This document shows positions 23,601 to 35,869 of a DNA stretch of 64,000 nt, piece after piece (positions within the stretch are counted from its first letter, which is position 1; each line of letters starts with the position of its first letter). The stretch spans positions 36,849,842 through 36,913,841 of the forward strand of contig NC_133202.1 in assembly GCF_958299795.1 (NCBI RefSeq). Direction: 5' to 3'. The position numbers and the translations under genes are program-made. Under the pieces are notes generated by a model, which was given only the letters and a program-made list of their open reading frames with translations, was not told the DNA's origin and ran no database searches. This DNA is from Porites lutea (Eukaryota; Cnidaria; Anthozoa; Scleractinia; Poritidae).

Positions 23601-25091
23601 CAGTAGGGTTTCTGAACCTTTTACTTTCATTTGAATTGTTTGTTTCATTCAATAATGTTTAAATTGCTCAACCCAACCACCATGCCAAGACTAAATGAAG
23701 TAGATTTTGCTACACTGTATTATTGATTTACCATGCCATTGTTAATGTCCCAGTTGTCTTCTGCCATTCCTCCTTGCTTTGATGATGAATAAACTGGTGC
23801 CACATTTTCATCACAGTCATCACCTTCATAAGCTGTTACAAAGTACACAGATAACATTACACAGTAGCAAAAACCATAGATATTTCCACTTTGAGTGACA
23901 CAAGGAAAAAAACAATTTGATTTTTTTTTTCAGATTGTCTCATTGTTTAAATTCCTCCCTCCATAGCCAAAACACCATTCAATTTCCCTTTCATAGGCCT
24001 TTTTCAGGTCACAAAATGTATTCAATTACTTTTTAAATGAGCCAACAAATGGACCACCTTTTTCAACTTGAGTCAGCAGGTTATTGTGAGGTCAATAATA
24101 TTACACATAATGAAAACTATACCTATTATAGTTTACTAGAGTAGCTATTGTTCAAGAGTCTGAAGAGGTAGTTTTGTTGGTAAAATGAACTTGTTTTTTT
24201 TAATTTTTATTTGACACCTGTGTTAAACTGTTTGAATTATTCTGTCCACCAGCACGACAGCAAGAAAACCACCATTCCTCCCTAAAATCTTCAAATTTCT
24301 CCACAATTGTGGTGATTACATTCCCAAAGACTCAGATTACCAAACCTTATTCTCTACCGCTGGACAAGGAATTATTAGGAGTCAAACCCCTGGGGCATTA
24401 ATTTGACAGCTACACATCAGTAATTGGAAAATGTTACTTTTTATAAGGTTGAAAAAGAAATCATCCCGGCCTTACCACTGTCACTATAATCAGAGAATAA
24501 TAATTAAATAAATATAATAATAATCACCATCATCATCAGCAGCAGCAGCATCATCATTATCAACATTCACATGAAATAATTTTTTTTTTTGCTATTTTTA
24601 AGCACATTCCTAATTTGAAATATTTTTTCATTCGAGGAGCCTCTGAAAAATATATAGTTCTTATATCTTTATTCTGGGCACACAAAAATTTAATGAGGTC
24701 ATGCAGTTCACAATAATACCACGTCACGTACATAGACGTAGTGAACCAGAGATGAGAACTCGTTTCTTCAATCAAGGCTGGAAGTTATCACATGAAACAA
24801 CAAACTGAGTAATAAGGTGGCCGATATGTTTGATCGACGCTGTGAAAAGGCAATGAATTATAATACAAAGTAATATAATGCCCACTTACCGCTCTCGATA
24901 TCGAAAGATCCCAGAGAAGAGTTCGGTGGATCGAGCTCTGAAGATTCTGAGGAGTCAGAGTCCGATGAGCTACTCCTTGCTTCTCGTTTTCTTTTAACGG
25001 ACATTAACTGGTGCCTTCGATAGGTAGATCTGGAGACGTTTTCATTACAATGAGGACAGTAAATATAGTCTTTCCCTTCACTGCTCTCCAT
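20624..25091 (-). CDS. CACTA/EnSpm TNP2-type transposase, intact, three exons
   Basis: Exons run 25091-24890, 23832-23732 and 23332-20624, joined by gtaagt/gtaaat donors and cag acceptors with matching phases, giving 1,003 residues. Exon 1 starts MESSEGKDYIYCPHC with a zinc-finger-like Cys12/Cys15/His pair and a Ser/Asp-rich tail; exon 2 and early exon 3 continue the acidic stretch. The core has a second Cys cluster (CPKC, about residue 258) and the TNP2 transposase region. That region includes GLMLNFDFFQP (Asp near 389), IAADVPAARKLCGFKGH with SRC (Asp near 480) and CTVDPMHNLFLG. These match the conserved blocks of EnSpm transposases. The protein cuts and joins DNA at the CACAGG termini. It is transcribed away from the accessory gene. 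A degenerate SINE-like stretch (about 23465-23580) lies in intron 2. Confidence 0.9.
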
Positions 25092-25745
25092 GATCGTTTT
25101 GCGAATGTTCGCGCGCAGAAGTTTTTATTTGTGACGATCGAATGTAGCCTTTACAATATCACCAGCCCTCTCTCGGGCAGCAATAGATCTCCCGTCTCGG
25201 ACTGAGCGCTGAGCCTTTACAAGAAAATAAGCCTACTGTTCCTAGATATGTTTAAATATAGAAGTAAATCAACAATATAAGAAAAATACTAGAATCAAGT
25301 AAATATATATGTTTTAAAAGATCGAATCTTGAAACTTTTCAACCCTCGCCCTCCCCCTGAGGAGTAATATATTATCTTTTGAGCGCCAAAATACGAAATT
25401 ACATTATTTCTGGCGCGCGCGCTTATCAATATCACCAGCCCTCCCTCGGGCAGCAATAGATCTCCTGTCTCGGGCTGAGCCTTTAAAAAAAAAACGGCCT
25501 ACTGTTCCTGGATATACTTTAAACATAGAAGTAAATCAATAATATATATAAAAAATTAAAACAAGTAAATATATATATATTTTATAAGATTGAATCCTGG
25601 AACTGTTCAACCCTCACCCTCCCCCCTGAGGAGTAATACATTATCTTTTAGCGCCAACTTGAACGTTATTTCTGGTGCGCGCGGTTTCATTCAAACGGCC
25701 GACTCATCACCGCAAAGGTCTTGTTCAAAGGTTCTGTGACTAAAT
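25092..25745. promoter_or_regulatory. Divergent promoter region with 273-bp tandem duplication
   Basis: Lies between the ATG of the transposase (minus) and that of the accessory gene (plus). Two direct copies with period 273 bp (about 25150-25424 and 25425-25690) share atcaccagccctc, gggcagcaatagatctcc, ctgaggagtaata and a GC-rich tatttctggYgcgcgcg block. Each copy may contain its own promoter. No TATA motif can be assigned with certainty. Confidence 0.7.
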
Positions 25746-28700
25746 ATGGCAGAAATATCTGACGAACGCGTCCTTCTTCTGGAGCGGACTTTACAAAAAA
25801 ACAAAGAAGTGATAGAAGAAAATCAGAAGCTGCGAGACGAGCTGAAAGCGAGAGGCGAAGAACACAACAAAGTCCTCAGCGAGGTTCTGAATAAGCTCAA
25901 AGACATCGAAGAGAACCAGAAAACTGGAAATCGTGGGCATGCCGCACAGCCCCTACAGAAACGTAAAAAAAAGCAAATCCAGGTTCCTTCAACTTGTCGG
26001 GTGAGTACTGTTTGAAAAACTTGTAAGCTTATAAGCTTGGTACACTTTAATTTCAGTTAAAATTCTGTGGCGGTGAGACCACATGAGCGAAGCATGAAGC
26101 TCCAGTTGTGCTTCATTTTCAGTGTTATTGGTAATTTGCATGTTCTTTGTTGATAACATAAAATTAAGGATTATTAAGTTATTGTTCCTACGCAGTCGAC
26201 AATTGATTTTGTGTGGTAAATTGGCCAAAAAAAAATGAGGACAGCCGTTTGAGTGTTTCTCGTTTTGTCAGTATGTGATGCATCACTGCGCGCCGAGAGG
26301 TCACAACGCCTGGTAACTGACATATATTTTGTCGGCTAACTCAAGCTCAAACCAGTATTGACTATATTTAAGCCTTAATAAGAAACTTAATTCTTCTTAA
26401 AGTTAGTTCCTTGAATTCCGTACTCTGTGAACCCTTTTTTGCTGGTAGTCAATCCGAAAGAGCCTAGAAATTCGGGCAGAATTTTCAGCGAATTCCCACA
26501 GGCAGCCCATTCTCAAATAACAGGGTATTGTTTTTGCACTCTGGCGAACGGTAGTGCCCCAAATGGAAGCTATAAAAAAGCCTTTTGGGTGGCTACGTTC
26601 TAATTCACCGTACTAACCTAGGTGGTAAATCCAAATTTCTGTTTTTTTTTTCTCAATCTCCAGTCCTTGACCAAAAACAATATTGTGTAGTTCCAGAAAA
26701 TATCCATACCCTGACTCTAAGGATGATATGGTCATTGGAAATACCAAAGGGTAGGGGGTCTTAAAGGCCAAATTTTTTAAAGGAAAGTACGAAGCTAAAC
26801 TGGACTGTTCAAGGGGGTGGGGGCATTGAAACCCAAAAATCATCCATGAGGAGAGTATGGATTTTTTTCTGGAACAACAAATTGTGTGTAAAACTCTATA
26901 AAATTGGTTTCCATCTTCATTTTCTTTCTCAGCGTACCTTGCGTAAAGTGTTTGCAACACTTTCAGAAAAGAATGATTTTGCTGGCTTTCATCTTAATGA
27001 GAGGTAATGAACATCAGAATTATTTTATTTTTTATGTTTAGTTTCGGGAGTGACCAGTCATTTACAATCTTGCCCACTAACCCGGACCGAATCATTGCAG
27101 TGGTTTCATTCGCAAGTTATTTCTACTTTGCACCAAAGACACCCTTAATTATATGACACCTTAAATTGGCTTAAATCCCAGATGAGTTGACAAACCACAC
27201 TGCCTAATTACTCAGTTTTCCTGAACTCGATAAGTCACTTTGGTCCCTACATTTGCCACTGAGATTTGGTCTGGTTAAGTTATCAGATCTGGATACTAGA
27301 GAACAGTCTTATTTTGTAAGTTTGGACTTCATTTTTGTATTTCTTTGTTAGCAGGATTATTTAATTTGAATTGTCATGAAATTGAAGGTATTCATTTGTT
27401 GATGTCCTCTCTATTAGCGTAAACTCTCCACACAATGTTGAAATTTTGAAGCGAGTCAGAGAGGAAGTTTTCCATTATGTTGGAGGAAAAGAGCACTGTT
27501 TATGGTCAGATGCCCAGATTGATGGTAGGCCTCATCCTGTACTAAATCTTTTTTTGCCATTCATCACTTCCCATAACATCCTTTACTTGTCTATTCCAAG
27601 TTAGTATCTAAATTTTGTTGCAAAACAGGCCTATTCAGCACTAAGGAAATGAGTCCAACTGACACCCAATGCAAGAGGAAGCATTTACAAGATGGGAAGA
27701 AGAACATAAAGTCATATTATGCATTCCTAGGGGTATACACCAACTGTTGCAAGGCAATTTTTTTGTTTTAAGCCTAGGGTTTTAAGGGATCAATATCATT
27801 TTTTTTAAATCAATTTCCATGAGAATAGTAAACCGTACAAAATTTTATCATTGTTTATGTAAAAATGAATACTCAGGGGTCCTTGCAGCCTTTTCCCATG
27901 ATGGTTTTAAAATCTATGTGTTCATGTAATAATGCTGGCCAGATTAACAATCCAGCGCCAAAAGCCTAAGCTTCTTTGGAGAGGTCACTCATAGTTTGCA
28001 GTGTAGTTACTTTTTAATGTATAAATTTAATTCTAATTGGCATTAAATAGACAAATAAAACAGAACATGACCAGCAAGAAGAACTAAACGAGAAAATCTT
28101 GTAGATGGGATTCATTGCCAATCAGCTCTTTCGCATAACTGAGACTTGAATATTGGATATGACCATTTTTGTCACTTTCTAATATCAATTTTTATCTTTA
28201 GAGTCTTTTAGGCGATACTTTTTAACCAGGCTTGAAACAAAGCAAAAGAAGGCCAATGGAATGTATGAACTCCATAAACAGAAGTGTCGGAGACAGGGAA
28301 GGAAGAGAGAGGTAAACTATCTGAATGTACTATACATACAGCACTTGTATTCATACCTGCATTATTAGGTAAAGCAGCATGGCCAGACTTCCACAACAAT
28401 ATTTATTTCTTGTGAGAATATTTTTCGTTAACAAAGAAAGAAGCAAACATGTACCCACTGTAGATCAGTTTAACCTTTTGCTTGTGCACAATTTGTTGTG
28501 TCCTCCCTTGTGTCGACAATTAACTGATGCAGGCAGTTACCTGTAACCTGTATGTAGATTTTGTTCTCTGTAACAATATTGGCTTCGGTTCATAAAATTA
28601 ATACAACAATTGTAGATTTTGTAGTGAGCACAATGGCTGGACATTTATGCATAATAATGAGCTACTGTGATGGGCTATTCAGGCATAAACACTCAACAGA

Positions 28701-29489
28701 AGTGCTGCCAACAATAATACGGAAAGGAAAAAAATTAGAAAAATTCATTCACTTTGCTTTCAACTTTTATAATGTGTTTGAAACTAGCCTTTAGGCTTGC
28801 AAGGTAACTTCAAAAAATTTAACTTATAAAATACGGGTACCAACACTTAGCCCCTAGATGCAGAAACCATGTGGTCTACTAAAGGACCAGTTTTAATGTT
28901 GGTACCAGCAAGGCTTCCACTGTAGTTAATTAAACAAATGCTGTGAGGACAAAATTATGTTCTTACTGGCCTTACAGTCACTTGCTTTTTTTTTTACCAA
29001 TAATATCCGTAGGTCTTGAATGCTTGCATGTTGGCAATTAAGTGTTTACATTTGTACATGTAGTACATAGTCATAGTCTGTGAAGGCCCTCATTATCCCA
29101 GCCCTGTATTATTTCCTGCAACTATCAATGCGTTTCTGAACAAAAATTCATCTTTATCTTGTCTTTAGAAAATGACCAGACGGACATTAGCTTTAGAAAG
29201 TGTCAAGAAGTGGGATGCTGGTACAAAGGGAAGAATAGCAGAAATATTAGCTGAGCCATACATGTCCTCTGAAGAGTCAGGGGAGGAAGAAGGCTCGAAG
29301 GTATATGTTATTAAAACTATACCTTGGGAAAGTGAACTGCTCAAAAAGAGAAAAAGGAAGTTGGACAAAAGATACCTCAAAACAGTCAGCAAACGCTCTC
29401 AGCAGAGAGCAGTGAAGCGTGTTAGGAGAGAGGAGGTGCGTTCTTCTGTGCCTAAACCCGAAGATTGCCCTGACTGGGCATGTGTTTAG
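25746..29489 (+). CDS. CACTA accessory protein, five exons, intact
   Basis: Exons are 25746-26000, 26933-27003, 27418-27524, 28202-28311 and 29169-29489. All have GT/AG borders and consistent phases (0, 2, 1, 0), giving 287 residues. Exon 1 is a coiled coil (about residues 5-60) ending in a Lys-rich run. Exons 2-3 encode a small helical domain (RTLRKVFATLSEKNDF, then VEILKRVREEVFHYVGG). Exons 4-5 are strongly basic, with RRYFLTRLETKQKKANG, KWDAGTKGRIAEILAEPYMS, an acidic SSEESGEEEG and a basic tail. I recall similar second proteins in other invertebrate EnSpm elements but cannot name a domain. By analogy with plant TNPA it may bind the subterminal repeats. Transcribed divergently from the transposase. 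Intron 3 contains a 34-bp piece identical to transposase coding DNA. Confidence 0.8.
28049..28082. repeat. 34-bp exact copy of a transposase coding segment (20879-20912)
   Basis: Identical over 34 bases, same top-strand orientation. Because the transposase is on the minus strand, the copy within this plus-strand intron is antisense to transposase mRNA. It is too long to be chance in 64 kb. Confidence 0.85.
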
Positions 29490-30956
29490 AGCATAAAATT
29501 GAAAAACTAAATCACACCCTCTGAAGCAACATATAAAAATTATTAAACATACTCTTTACATACAGTAATTATAAGGTGTGGCGTTACGGCCAAGTCCCTA
29601 CTAAATGTAGGTGCTGCAAATGCAAAATTGAGTCATTTCACTTGATAGAAAACTATCATTAACACAAGTCAGAATAATGCAATGCACTGGGATCCTTTGC
29701 AGTCATATTGCATATTGTTATTTGTAATAACAGGAATGTGATTTCACAAAGTTGTAACAGTAAAACAGTTCCTCATACGCAGGGAGGAGTGGTATGTGTT
29801 GAGCCAAAAACGGCTGAGTAGAAGGTTTGAATGAAGATTTTGATCAGAATTGTAACCCTTTAAGCCTTAAGATCAAAATTAAAATTCTCATTAGTTGCCG
29901 CTTTTCATTTCTCACAGAAGTAGTGGAGAGAAGTCGATAAAATATGAGGCAAATTTATATTGTGTGATTATGTCCTTAATTCTTATGACTACTCTGTTTT
30001 ACAAAACATTGACATTACAAGGAGATATTTGATGCTGATCACTCTTAGGGCTAAAAGGGTTACCGTAACCACTTTTTGGCTTACACAAAACACACTAGTC
30101 TGACTTGTTCTGGTGATTATGTAACTTCTATGAATGGCTTATTAAGACTTCTATTTTATTCCTGGTATATCATTTAAAATTGTTAAGCTCGTACATGATT
30201 TGCAATGGGTCACCATGTGGTTCATGTATTTAGAAAATTAATATTTAATATTACAAGATACAAATTTTTATTATTTACATTTATAGTTGTACGATTTTAA
30301 TATAATTATGTATGGTGATTTACTCTAATAAATTTATTGTTACATTTTAGGCATATGAAATAATTACTATGAAAGGTATCTATAATTATTAAGAGATATT
30401 GCTATTTATGGAGATGAAGCTATAGTTAGAAATATTCTGGACGACAAATTTTTACATGAAGTGCGCAAATAGGGTACTGTCTGATGCAGTTACCATATTA
30501 ATTTAACCAAAAATAATTATAATTAATATTAATTTATTATGACAAATCCAGTTTAGTACATTAGAATTTTTATAGAAGGTTGTTACCAAACATGGAAAGA
30601 GAATTAACACAGTATGGGATTCATAGGGCTATTTCTAGCAGTTTCACTCACCATTCTGAGTTAATTTTTTTTCCATCATTAGAATTTTTAACCTCTGTTT
30701 TTTAAGATAAGGTCTAAATTTTGTTATCTTTCCTTTTTTAATAATTCTTGTTAAAACATGAAATATTTAATTGCATTTTCAAGATTAAACTCGCTGCTGG
30801 AGTTACTTTTACATGGAGTTTATACAAAAAGTGACTTGAGCTGTATTTGAAAAGCACTATTACGTGTACAGTAAGTGTAGAACAAGCAATAAAACCTTGT
30901 TCAAAAGGCTTATTTATGACTTCATTTTTGGTGTGTTTGTTTTATACAATTTGCTA
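29490..30956. other. CACTA interior, AT-rich, with a MITE at about 29856-30062
   Basis: No coding frame after the accessory gene stop. Within it, 29856-30062 has inverted ends taaccctttaagcc and gggctaaaagggtta, a short noncoding MITE; a right-end fragment of the same family recurs at 60985-61045. The 3'UTR and polyadenylation site of the accessory gene should lie here (aataaa at about 30328). Confidence 0.5.
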
Positions 30957-30957
30957 C

Positions 30958-31171
30958 ATACCAGAAGTACAATGTTTTATCAAATGAAGATTTGACTAGG
31001 CATTTTATTACCATATATATAGTTTCGTACTACACGATGGTGCAGCACTCTTCAGATAAAGACTTTTTTTTTTTCAAGAGTGCTACACCATCGTGTAGTA
31101 CGAAACTATATACATAGTAAGAAAATGCCTAGTCAAATCTTCAGTTGATAAAACATTGTACTTCTGGTATT
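30958..31171. repeat. Foldback (near-perfect palindrome, about 100-bp arms)
   Basis: Arms around 30958-31065 and 31076-31171 are reverse complements with a few mismatches, separated by a short T-rich loop. The transcript would form a long hairpin. Probably a foldback MITE nested in the CACTA element, or a hairpin made during repair. Confidence 0.8.
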
Positions 31172-31229
31172 CTCGCTCTAGTCCTATTGAGAACCCTGAC
31201 ATCAGTTCTGCATCAGCTGCAACTAAATC

Positions 31230-31850
31230 ACGTGCCTTTGATTTTATCTTAAAGATGTTTAAGGGAGAAGTTGTCGTTTAAATGATCCCTTAAACTCAAA
31301 GAAAATGTTCGCAAAGCTTTAAAATAAAGTTTCTTTGACTGCCTTTAATTTCATCTGAAAGATTAGTAAAGGATAGTTTACTGTATATTTACTTAATATT
31401 TACTTGCTCTAATACTCTTTAAGGATAAAACCTGTCCTTTAATTGATTACTTAAAGGTGTTTAAGGGAAAAGTTGTCGTTGAAATGATCACTTAAACTCA
31501 AAGAAAATGTTCTTAAAGTTCTTAAAAATAAAGTTTCTTTAACTGCCTTCAATTTTATCTAAAGATTAGTAAAGGATAGTTTACTGTATATTTACTTAAT
31601 CATTTACTTTCTTTAAGGATAAAACCTGTCCTTTAATTGATCACTTAAAGGCTCTTAAAAAACTCTTTACTTGCTCTTTAAGAGAGTTTATTAAAGGTAC
31701 TGTAAATGGTTCATTAAGTGCTTTAAACGAACTCCTTAAAGATTAAGGAAATAACCATTTAAGTTATTTAAGGGCATCTTAAAGATAAAGGAAACAGTTC
31801 TTTACTGTATCTTTAAGACACCTTTAAGGTACATTAAACTTTGCATTTCG
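31230..31850. repeat. Right subterminal TTAAAG/CTTTAA repeats of the CACTA element
   Basis: Dense ttaaag/ctttaa hexamers in both orientations, with a local direct duplication (segments near 31257-31445 and 31450-31640 share several 15-20 base stretches). Mirrors the left subterminal cluster. Confidence 0.7.
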
Positions 31851-32190
31851 TCCTGTGTTTCTAAAAAGGAAATGAAGAGATCTTACCAATTCTGGGTTTT
31901 CAAAACAAGAAGTTTTCAGTTAGCCCCTCCCACAACTTGGCGACGCGTGCGGGGAAAAATTTAATAAGGGCCACTATGGGGAGTTAATACGGTAAAGGCA
32001 ATGTAAGCGTTGTGTTGGATTTAAGGACACTCTGGCCGAATGCCGTGTTTAAATAGACGCTGGCTATCCGTTTAGCAATTTAACTGCATTAACAAATTTT
32101 ATGTATATAAATGTGTATGGTAATCCACTCTTCCTAATTATAAGTATCATTTCTTAAGAATATCGGTATAAAAGATTCAATCTTTTTCAG

Positions 32191-33158
32191 GAAATTACCA
32201 TGATTGTCTAAGTGACGTAAAAGCTGCAACAACACTACAACCGTCTTATCTCAAGGCGATTATTAGAGGTAAAAATGACTACGTAAATGTGAAAATCCGA
32301 AACTTAATCTTACGTTGTCATTTTAAATGAGTCGAACTTTTTTTCAATAGGAGCGAACGCCTGTGTAAAGTTGAAGCAATTTGAAGAAGCCATCATCTGG
32401 TGTGAAAAGGGACTGGCCGTATCCTTTCTTAGAAGAACACAAATTTGACACTGCAATATTATTACTTCCTTTATTTCGAATGGGACAGTATACAATCTTC
32501 TCTAAATTGGCTTTAATAAATAAAGCCGGGTTGGTTTAAATACGTTACCTGTTGGAGAAAGGTTATTAGCAGCTTAAACAAAACGCAGTAGTGTATATGT
32601 ACAATAAGGACTATTGTTATACAGTTGGAAATTTCTTCTCAACAGTGCGCGGTCTCACTGCTTACTTCGGGGTCTCATGAAAACTAACAATGAAACTGTT
32701 TCCCGCCAAAATCTCCAAGCGGGCAACATTGCAAAAAATCTATAGCGTCAGAGGGTAACAATGCAATTTTACCCGCGAATGTTGACCGATGACCGCTGCT
32801 GATGAATTTCCAGCTTCAAAATTTCCATCTATATAACAAATCACTTAAAGACTGGTCCCTCGGGAAAGTGTAATTTTTTTTCCCTCGTGACCAGTCATTA
32901 AGTGTTTATGATTACTCCTACTAATGCTGCTTAGACTGTCAGAACTACGATCTCTGTCGCCATTTAGGTTCTAAGCTTCGAACACAAATTTTTTTAAACA
33001 TCTTTACACTTGTAAGATTGATCCAGACAAGCAGGATCTCTTAGAGATAAAGAGTCGCTCTTACAGAGAAAGCGAAACGCTTCCGACACTTGAAGGAGAC
33101 AAAGCAGAAAAAGCACAGGGCGATCCACGAACCCAACCAAAACCTCTTGATTGCACAT
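32191..33158 (+). CDS. TPR-CHAT gene, exons B-D (end of TPR module 1)
   Basis: Three exons: 32191-32268 (GNYHDCLSDVKAATTLQPSY, then LKAIIRG), 32351-32418 (ANACVKLKQFEEAIIWCEKG) and 33017-33158 (DPDKQDLLEIKSRSYRES, then a charged linker). They have cag/tag/aag acceptors and gtaaaa, gtatcc and gtaagt donors; phases 1-1, 1-0 and 0-1 agree across every junction. LKAIIRG and the spacing follow the TTC4 TPR domain. The block is repeated, exon for exon, at 33302-35545, with similar intron sequence too. The first intron begins right after the CACTA element's right flank. Confidence 0.8.
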
Positions 33159-33301
33159 GTAAGTGAAACCCAAACAGAAATCCTACCTTTTAACCAAGAT
33201 CTTTACATCCGGTAGATGAACTCTTCGTTCAGGAACGTTTTTTTAGCCTTGGCTCATTAACTTACAAGAAGAACAAAATTTAGTTTGTATTATTATTTCA
33301 G

Positions 33302-35545
33302 CAATTGCAAAGACCCGAAAGAATTTGGGCAATGCTGCATTTCATAAAGATGATTTTGTCAAGGCCATCTGCTTGTACACAGAGGGAATAGAAGTGAAAT
33401 GCAAGGATGAGGATCTGAATGCCAAATTGTACAACAACAGGGCATCAGCCCACTATCACCTGGGTAAAGTATCCTTTACGTAAAGACACTGTCTCTATTG
33501 GTCCTATTGATGTTGTCGAGGTGAAGTGTTATGGGGCGTGGCCTCTTTTCATATTAAGAGAGTAACAGTGGGAGATCTCAGTCGAGAAACTTAACCCCGC
33601 CGCTAAGTGGATAGTGGCGAATCATATTTGATTGCTCGGAAACAACTGAAGTCTGAGTTCCTGGAACCCGTTTGTCTATTTTATGTGCCTTGATATTTTC
33701 ACTTCAGTTAAGCGACGCATCGACAAAACATAAATTTAAAGCGGAGGCCTTTTCGAGTAAATAGTACTTTACTTTTATGGAAGATTATTCTTTTCAATGT
33801 GGGTATAATTTTTTTCAGGGAATTACCAAGATTGTCTGTGTGACGTAAAAGCTGCGACAGCACTACAACCATATTATCTCAAGGCGATTATCAGAGGTGA
33901 AATTAAATCTCAGTTGACAATCTGAAGCTTATCTGTCTTTTTCATTTCAAATGATTCGACTTTTTTCACTAGGAGCGAAAGCCTGTTTGAAGTTGAAGCA
34001 ATTTAAAGAAGCCATCAGCTGGTGTGACAAGGGACTACCCGTATCCTTTCTTTTTTAGCCAGTTCACCAACCTTCGATTTTCTTTTTAGAGATGGTCGAA
34101 AGCGCGTACAAAGATAAAACCTGGGGGTGATCATTAAGCCGTAACGCAGTAGACAAATTACTTGTTCGCTGAAATACTCGAAAAAAGAGAAAGCGTGTGT
34201 GGTCAGGTTATCTATCTAGAAGAGCAAATACAAAAACCTGACCGCACAATTATTACGTATTTTACTTTTTACTAGGTCAATGTTTTTGTTGTTGTTGTTG
34301 TTGTTGTTTTTTCTTTCACCTTTCGGTAAATGAGGTTGCCAAAGCCACTAATACTAGTGTCATAACTGCTACAACTGCCGCCAGCTAATATCTAGGTTTA
34401 GAATGTAGCTTACTTCAGTTTGTACACCTTTGCTCTCGTGCGATTGCGGACTCTTGGGAGAAGGGAATCATGTCAGTTTCAGTTTGGATTCGAGTTCGAG
34501 TTTGACTTTCGAGATGGAATTCGAGTTGAACTTCGAGTTACGTTTCGAATTGTTTTTAGTGATCAAGGGATCTTTTCGGTGACGAATTTCTAAGTGGAAG
34601 TATTTAAGAGAGGAAATTGAGCGATTCTGACCATTAGCTTTAAAACTTAGCAAAACAGAGATGAAGGGATATTTGTTTTTTTTGTTTTTTTAATCGCCTG
34701 GTTAGCTCAGTTGGGAGAGCGCCGGTCTGCTTAGCGGGAGATCGCGGGTTCAAACCCCAGCCAGACCAACACTCAGGGTCTTTAAATAACTGAGAAGAAC
34801 GCGCCTTTGTAATGACATCTGCAAACGGTTAGACCTCGAATAAGGACGAGACATCGCAGGTCCCGTCTCACAGCACTTTCACGTATCTGCGATTCTTTTT
34901 GGACGTAAAAGAACCCACACCACTGTCCGAAAAGAGTGGGGGACGTAGAACCCGTTGGTGTGGCCAACCTTTCCTGGACTAGGTGGGTTACCTGTGAGGA
35001 TAGATCTCAATATAAGGATAACCTCATCATCCTCCTCTAGGTGTCGTAATGGCTACTTGTGAACAATATATATCTTGTATATTTCATCTGACTTCGCAAA
35101 GGCTGTACTTGTCGGAAATGCGTTTCAGGTAGGAATCTCACTGTCTCAACCTCGTTTATTTACCGTTGAGGGGTACTCCAATAAATTTCGGATAGGTGTG
35201 CGCCACCCAGGGATAATCAAAGGCAGCGCAGGCTGTTTTTGTCCCTCCTTCAAAGCTAACTAGGATAAAAGGAATGTGTACTCACTTTATCAGTTGAAAG
35301 AATAAATACCTTATGTTATATAGGTTTTTAATCAGGTTTAAGAACCTATTATCCGTAGCTCAAACACAAGTCCATTGTTGGCGACTTTCTAAAACCTTCT
35401 TGTTGAACTTGACCATCCTGAGATTGAAAATTTTAACAAAGCGCTCTTGGAAATAAGGAGGTCATCTGTGAATGTTGAACATAAGCTCCCGGAAAAGCAA
35501 AAGGAGATTCCAAAGAAGTCAGAAGCTAACACTGTGAAAGAGCCG
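33302..35545 (+). CDS. TPR-CHAT gene, exons E-H (TPR module 2)
   Basis: Exons 33302-33463 (TRKNLGNAAFHKDDFVKAI, YTEGIEVKCKDEDL), 33819-33896 (NYQDCLCDVKAATALQPYYL), 33973-34040 (AKACLKLKQFKEAISWCDKG) and 35423-35545 (IENFNKALLEIRRSS, charged linker ending VKEP). Phases are 1-1, 1-1, 1-0 and 0-0; the last junction joins in phase 0 to the terminal exon at 56109. This repeats module 1 in exon length, phase and protein text, so the gene arose by a tandem exon-block duplication. TTC4-like TPRs usually bind the C-terminal EEVD of Hsp70/Hsp90; whether that holds here is inference. The last intron is 20.6 kb, swollen by transposons. Confidence 0.8.
34041..34690. other. Intron sequence, no feature seen
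   Basis: Part of the intron between exons G and H. Contains a (ttg)n microsatellite at 34288-34310 and a run of cgag/tcgag repeats at about 34480-34560. Confidence 0.4.
34695..35040 (+). repeat. tRNA-headed SINE
   Basis: The head (34695-34770) has a good A box TTAGCTCAGTTGGGAGAGC and B box GGTTCAAACCCC. The acceptor and T stems do not pair properly, so this is not a functional tRNA. It is followed by a tRNA-unrelated body (ctcagggtctttaaataac onward). Inserted in the intron between exons G and H of the TPR-CHAT gene. Confidence 0.75.
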
Positions 35546-35869
35546 GTAAGTGGTTGGTGTACATAACATACGAGCTGGATATGTGATAAACGATAAAGTA
35601 CAAACATTTCTAAAGGTCAGTACTTGATTCGAAGGGGATCACATCGTACCTGAAAAATTGTTTCTTCTGCTTCCTCTTCAACACCCGCACCCAGTCTCTC
35701 ATGTTCTGACTCAAACAACTGGATTTTAAAACTACTTACCTCTCTTGACGTGCGCCTACCCTCTTTTCTCCGTTAAGGTTGATTTCCACTGACGCGTTTT
35801 TGGCTACGCACGTTCATGCACAAAAATTTGAATCACGTAAATAAAATAGAGGCAAGCTATAAAGTGTTG

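Larger units (their letters stand above)
15587..31857. mobile_element. CACTA/EnSpm DNA transposon, 16.3 kb, complete-looking, kinase-carrying
   Basis: The termini are perfect 14-bp inverted repeats, CACAGGACGAAATG and CATTTCGTCCTGTG. They are flanked on both sides by TTT (15584-15586, 31858-31860), the 3-bp target duplication expected for CACTA elements. Both ends have dense subterminal TTAAAG/CTTTAA repeats (about 15601-15960 and 31230-31850), the usual site for the element's DNA-binding protein. Inside are a minus-strand kinase (16869-18161), a 70-bp minisatellite, a minus-strand TNP2 transposase (25091-20624), a plus-strand accessory gene (25746-29489), a MITE and a foldback element. All three genes read without breaks across consensus splice sites, so the element looks potentially autonomous and young. 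It sits in intron 1 of the TPR-CHAT gene. Confidence 0.92.

Noticed and set aside
34695-34770. tRNA gene
   Set aside because: The A and B boxes are good but the acceptor, anticodon and T stems do not pair; the repeat body downstream marks it as a SINE.
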